NCBI GenBank assembly: GCA_017615445.1
Contig: JAGAAD010000016.1
Coordinates: forward strand, 1 to 34,146
Length of the DNA stretch: 34,146 nucleotides
Direction of reading: 5' to 3'
Source of the DNA: Bacteroidales bacterium
GTDB lineage: Bacteria; Bacteroidota; Bacteroidia; Bacteroidales; UBA932
Made by a program: the position numbers and the translations under genes
Part shown: one piece after another, positions 33,168 through 34,146 of the stretch
Layout: every line of letters begins with the position of its first letter
How positions within the stretch are numbered: the stretch's first letter is position 1
The notes under the pieces: model-generated
Told to the model about the DNA's origin: nothing
What the model saw: only the letters and a program-made list of their open reading frames with translations
Database searches by the model: none

Positions 33168-34146
33168 ATCTCCTGAGATGTAAGTTTGGTCCTAAGCCAT
33201 CTGTCGCCGCTTATCCGCAGGACCATCAGCAGGCCACGGACATTAAGCTCCACCAGCATGGCTATCCAGTAGCCCATAAGTCCGTGGCGAGGCACCAGTA
33301 CCAGGGCCAGGCAAATACGCACCAGCCACACGCTGATGAAGTTCAGCGCAGTGGGCACTTTGGTGTCGCCGGCGCCTACGCATGCGGCGTAGGCCACAAT
33401 CGAAGCCGCGTAGCCGGCTTCGGCGAAGGCCTCCAGCCGCAGGCACTTCGCGCCGAGCGCGACCACATCCGGATCCACGCTCAGCAGCGCCATAATCTGC
33501 GGCGCGAACGCCCACATCAGCACCGCCAGCGCACTCATCATCCCCACTCCAAGCACCAGCGTTATCCTTGAGAAGCTCCGCGCCAGCTCCTTTCTGCCGG
33601 CGCCAAGGCTCTGCCCCACCAGCGTGGTGGCCGAATCGCCCATACCATAACCGGGCATATAGACGAAGCTCTCGGCGATTATCGCGAACGAGTTCGCCGC
33701 TATCGCCACAGCCCCCAGCGGGGCCACTATCAGTGTGCTGGCCACGTAAGCTCCGCGCATGACGAGGTTCTGTATCCACATCGGGCCGGTGACGTCAAAC
33801 GCCTTGGCCATGCACTCGCGACTCGGCACGAACGAGCCTTTCTCCTCGACTCCAATGACGGCCAGATTCTTATCCCGCACCAGCAGGAACCACATCATCA
33901 GCCCCGCGCCTATCACCTCGGCGATTCCCGTTCCCAGCGCCGCTCCCCGGACTCCCATCCCCGCGCCTGGCATCATAAACTCAGCCCCTAGCACCGAAAC
34001 GAGACGCGTCGGGAAGATCAATAAGAAATTAAACAGAACGTCCAGCACGCACATCACTATGTACAGCACGGACGGCAGCACCATCTCACCCGAGCATTCC
34101 AGCATGGTGCTTCCATAGAAGCCTATCTGCATGAACGGCAGGAATG
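33164..34146 (-). CDS. MATE-family multidrug/metabolite efflux transporter (5' end outside window)
   Basis: Inner-membrane exporter driven by a cation gradient. The frame stays open to the window edge, giving about 326 codons against about 440-460 in the family, so roughly the first quarter is missing. Recognisable second-half features are PSVLYIVMCVLDVLFNFLLIF, GVRGAALGTGIAEVIGAG, and GYGMGDSATTLVGQSLGAGR, the typical C-lobe repeat of the MATE motif. AACVGAGDTKVPTALNFISVW follows. The gene leads, with an ATGA overlap, into DUF3737, so it shares a transcript with the aminotransferase. The substrate cannot be inferred. Confidence 0.93.
   Translation of the reverse strand, partial: FLPFMQIGFYGSTMLECSGEMVLPSVLYIVMCVLDVLFNFLLIFPTRLVSVLGAEFMMPGAGMGVRGAALGTGIAEVIGAGLMMWFLLVRDKNLAVIGVEEKGSFVPSRECMAKAFDVTGPMWIQNLVMRGAYVASTLIVAPLGAVAIAANSFAIIAESFVYMPGYGMGDSATTLVGQSLGAGRKELARSFSRITLVLGVGMMSALAVLMWAFAPQIMALLSVDPDVVALGAKCLRLEAFAEAGYAASIVAYAACVGAGDTKVPTALNFISVWLVRICLALVLVPRHGLMGYWIAMLVELNVRGLLMVLRISGDRWLRTKLTSQEI

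Overview
The window reads as a chromosomal segment of a Bacteroidota member, most likely Bacteroidales. The reasons are a SusC/SusD pair, many short lipoprotein signal peptides, promoter boxes of the TAnnTTTG type, little Shine-Dalgarno signal, and tightly packed operons with 4-base ATGA overlaps. Base composition looks GC-rich for the order (by eye well above 50%), as in Alistipes-like or uncultured gut/rumen Bacteroidales. The genus cannot be settled from this sequence.

Region 1 (1-16862, + strand): the 3' part of deoD is followed after only 12 bases by a polysaccharide utilization locus (PUL). The order is SusC-like transporter, SusD-like glycan-binding lipoprotein, a 634-residue surface lipoprotein in the SusE/F position, a cytoplasmic SIS sugar-phosphate enzyme, a GH2 exo-glucosaminidase/mannosidase-type enzyme, an 1124-residue lipoprotein that fuses a complete GH20 hexosaminidase to a second unassigned barrel-like module, a phosphodiester-glycosidase (NAGPA-family) lipoprotein, and a DUF4855 lipoprotein. 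The PUL genes abut or overlap, so they look like one transcript. The enzyme set points to a glycan rich in beta-linked GlcNAc/GlcN, possibly with phosphodiester-linked sugar. No PUL regulator is visible.

Region 2 (16863-17222): a 360-base gene-free stretch holding a structured repeat: a long imperfect inverted repeat nested between 34-base direct repeats. A GH18 lipoprotein gene starts right after it and is followed by a GNAT-like protein and a ketopantoate-reductase-family protein (17223-20517, + strand).

Region 3 (20509-24700, - strand): a five-gene run headed by rubrerythrin, followed by a lipoprotein, a small outer-membrane barrel, a secreted alpha/beta-hydrolase lipoprotein and another lipoprotein. 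It diverges from region 4 across a short promoter interval that contains a 14-base palindrome.

Region 4 (24740-28427, + strand): tRNA t6A dehydratase (TcdA type), glycerol kinase, glycerol facilitator and a YhhN-family membrane protein in one operon. Region 5 (28424-34146, - strand): MATE transporter (cut by the window end), DUF3737 beta-helix protein, PatB/MalY-type aminotransferase, membrane-anchored alpha/beta hydrolase and a GH3-auxin-family adenylating enzyme. At both convergent junctions the coding ends overlap and a terminator-like hairpin lies inside the facing gene. No tRNA, rRNA, CRISPR array, insertion sequence or phage gene was recognised.
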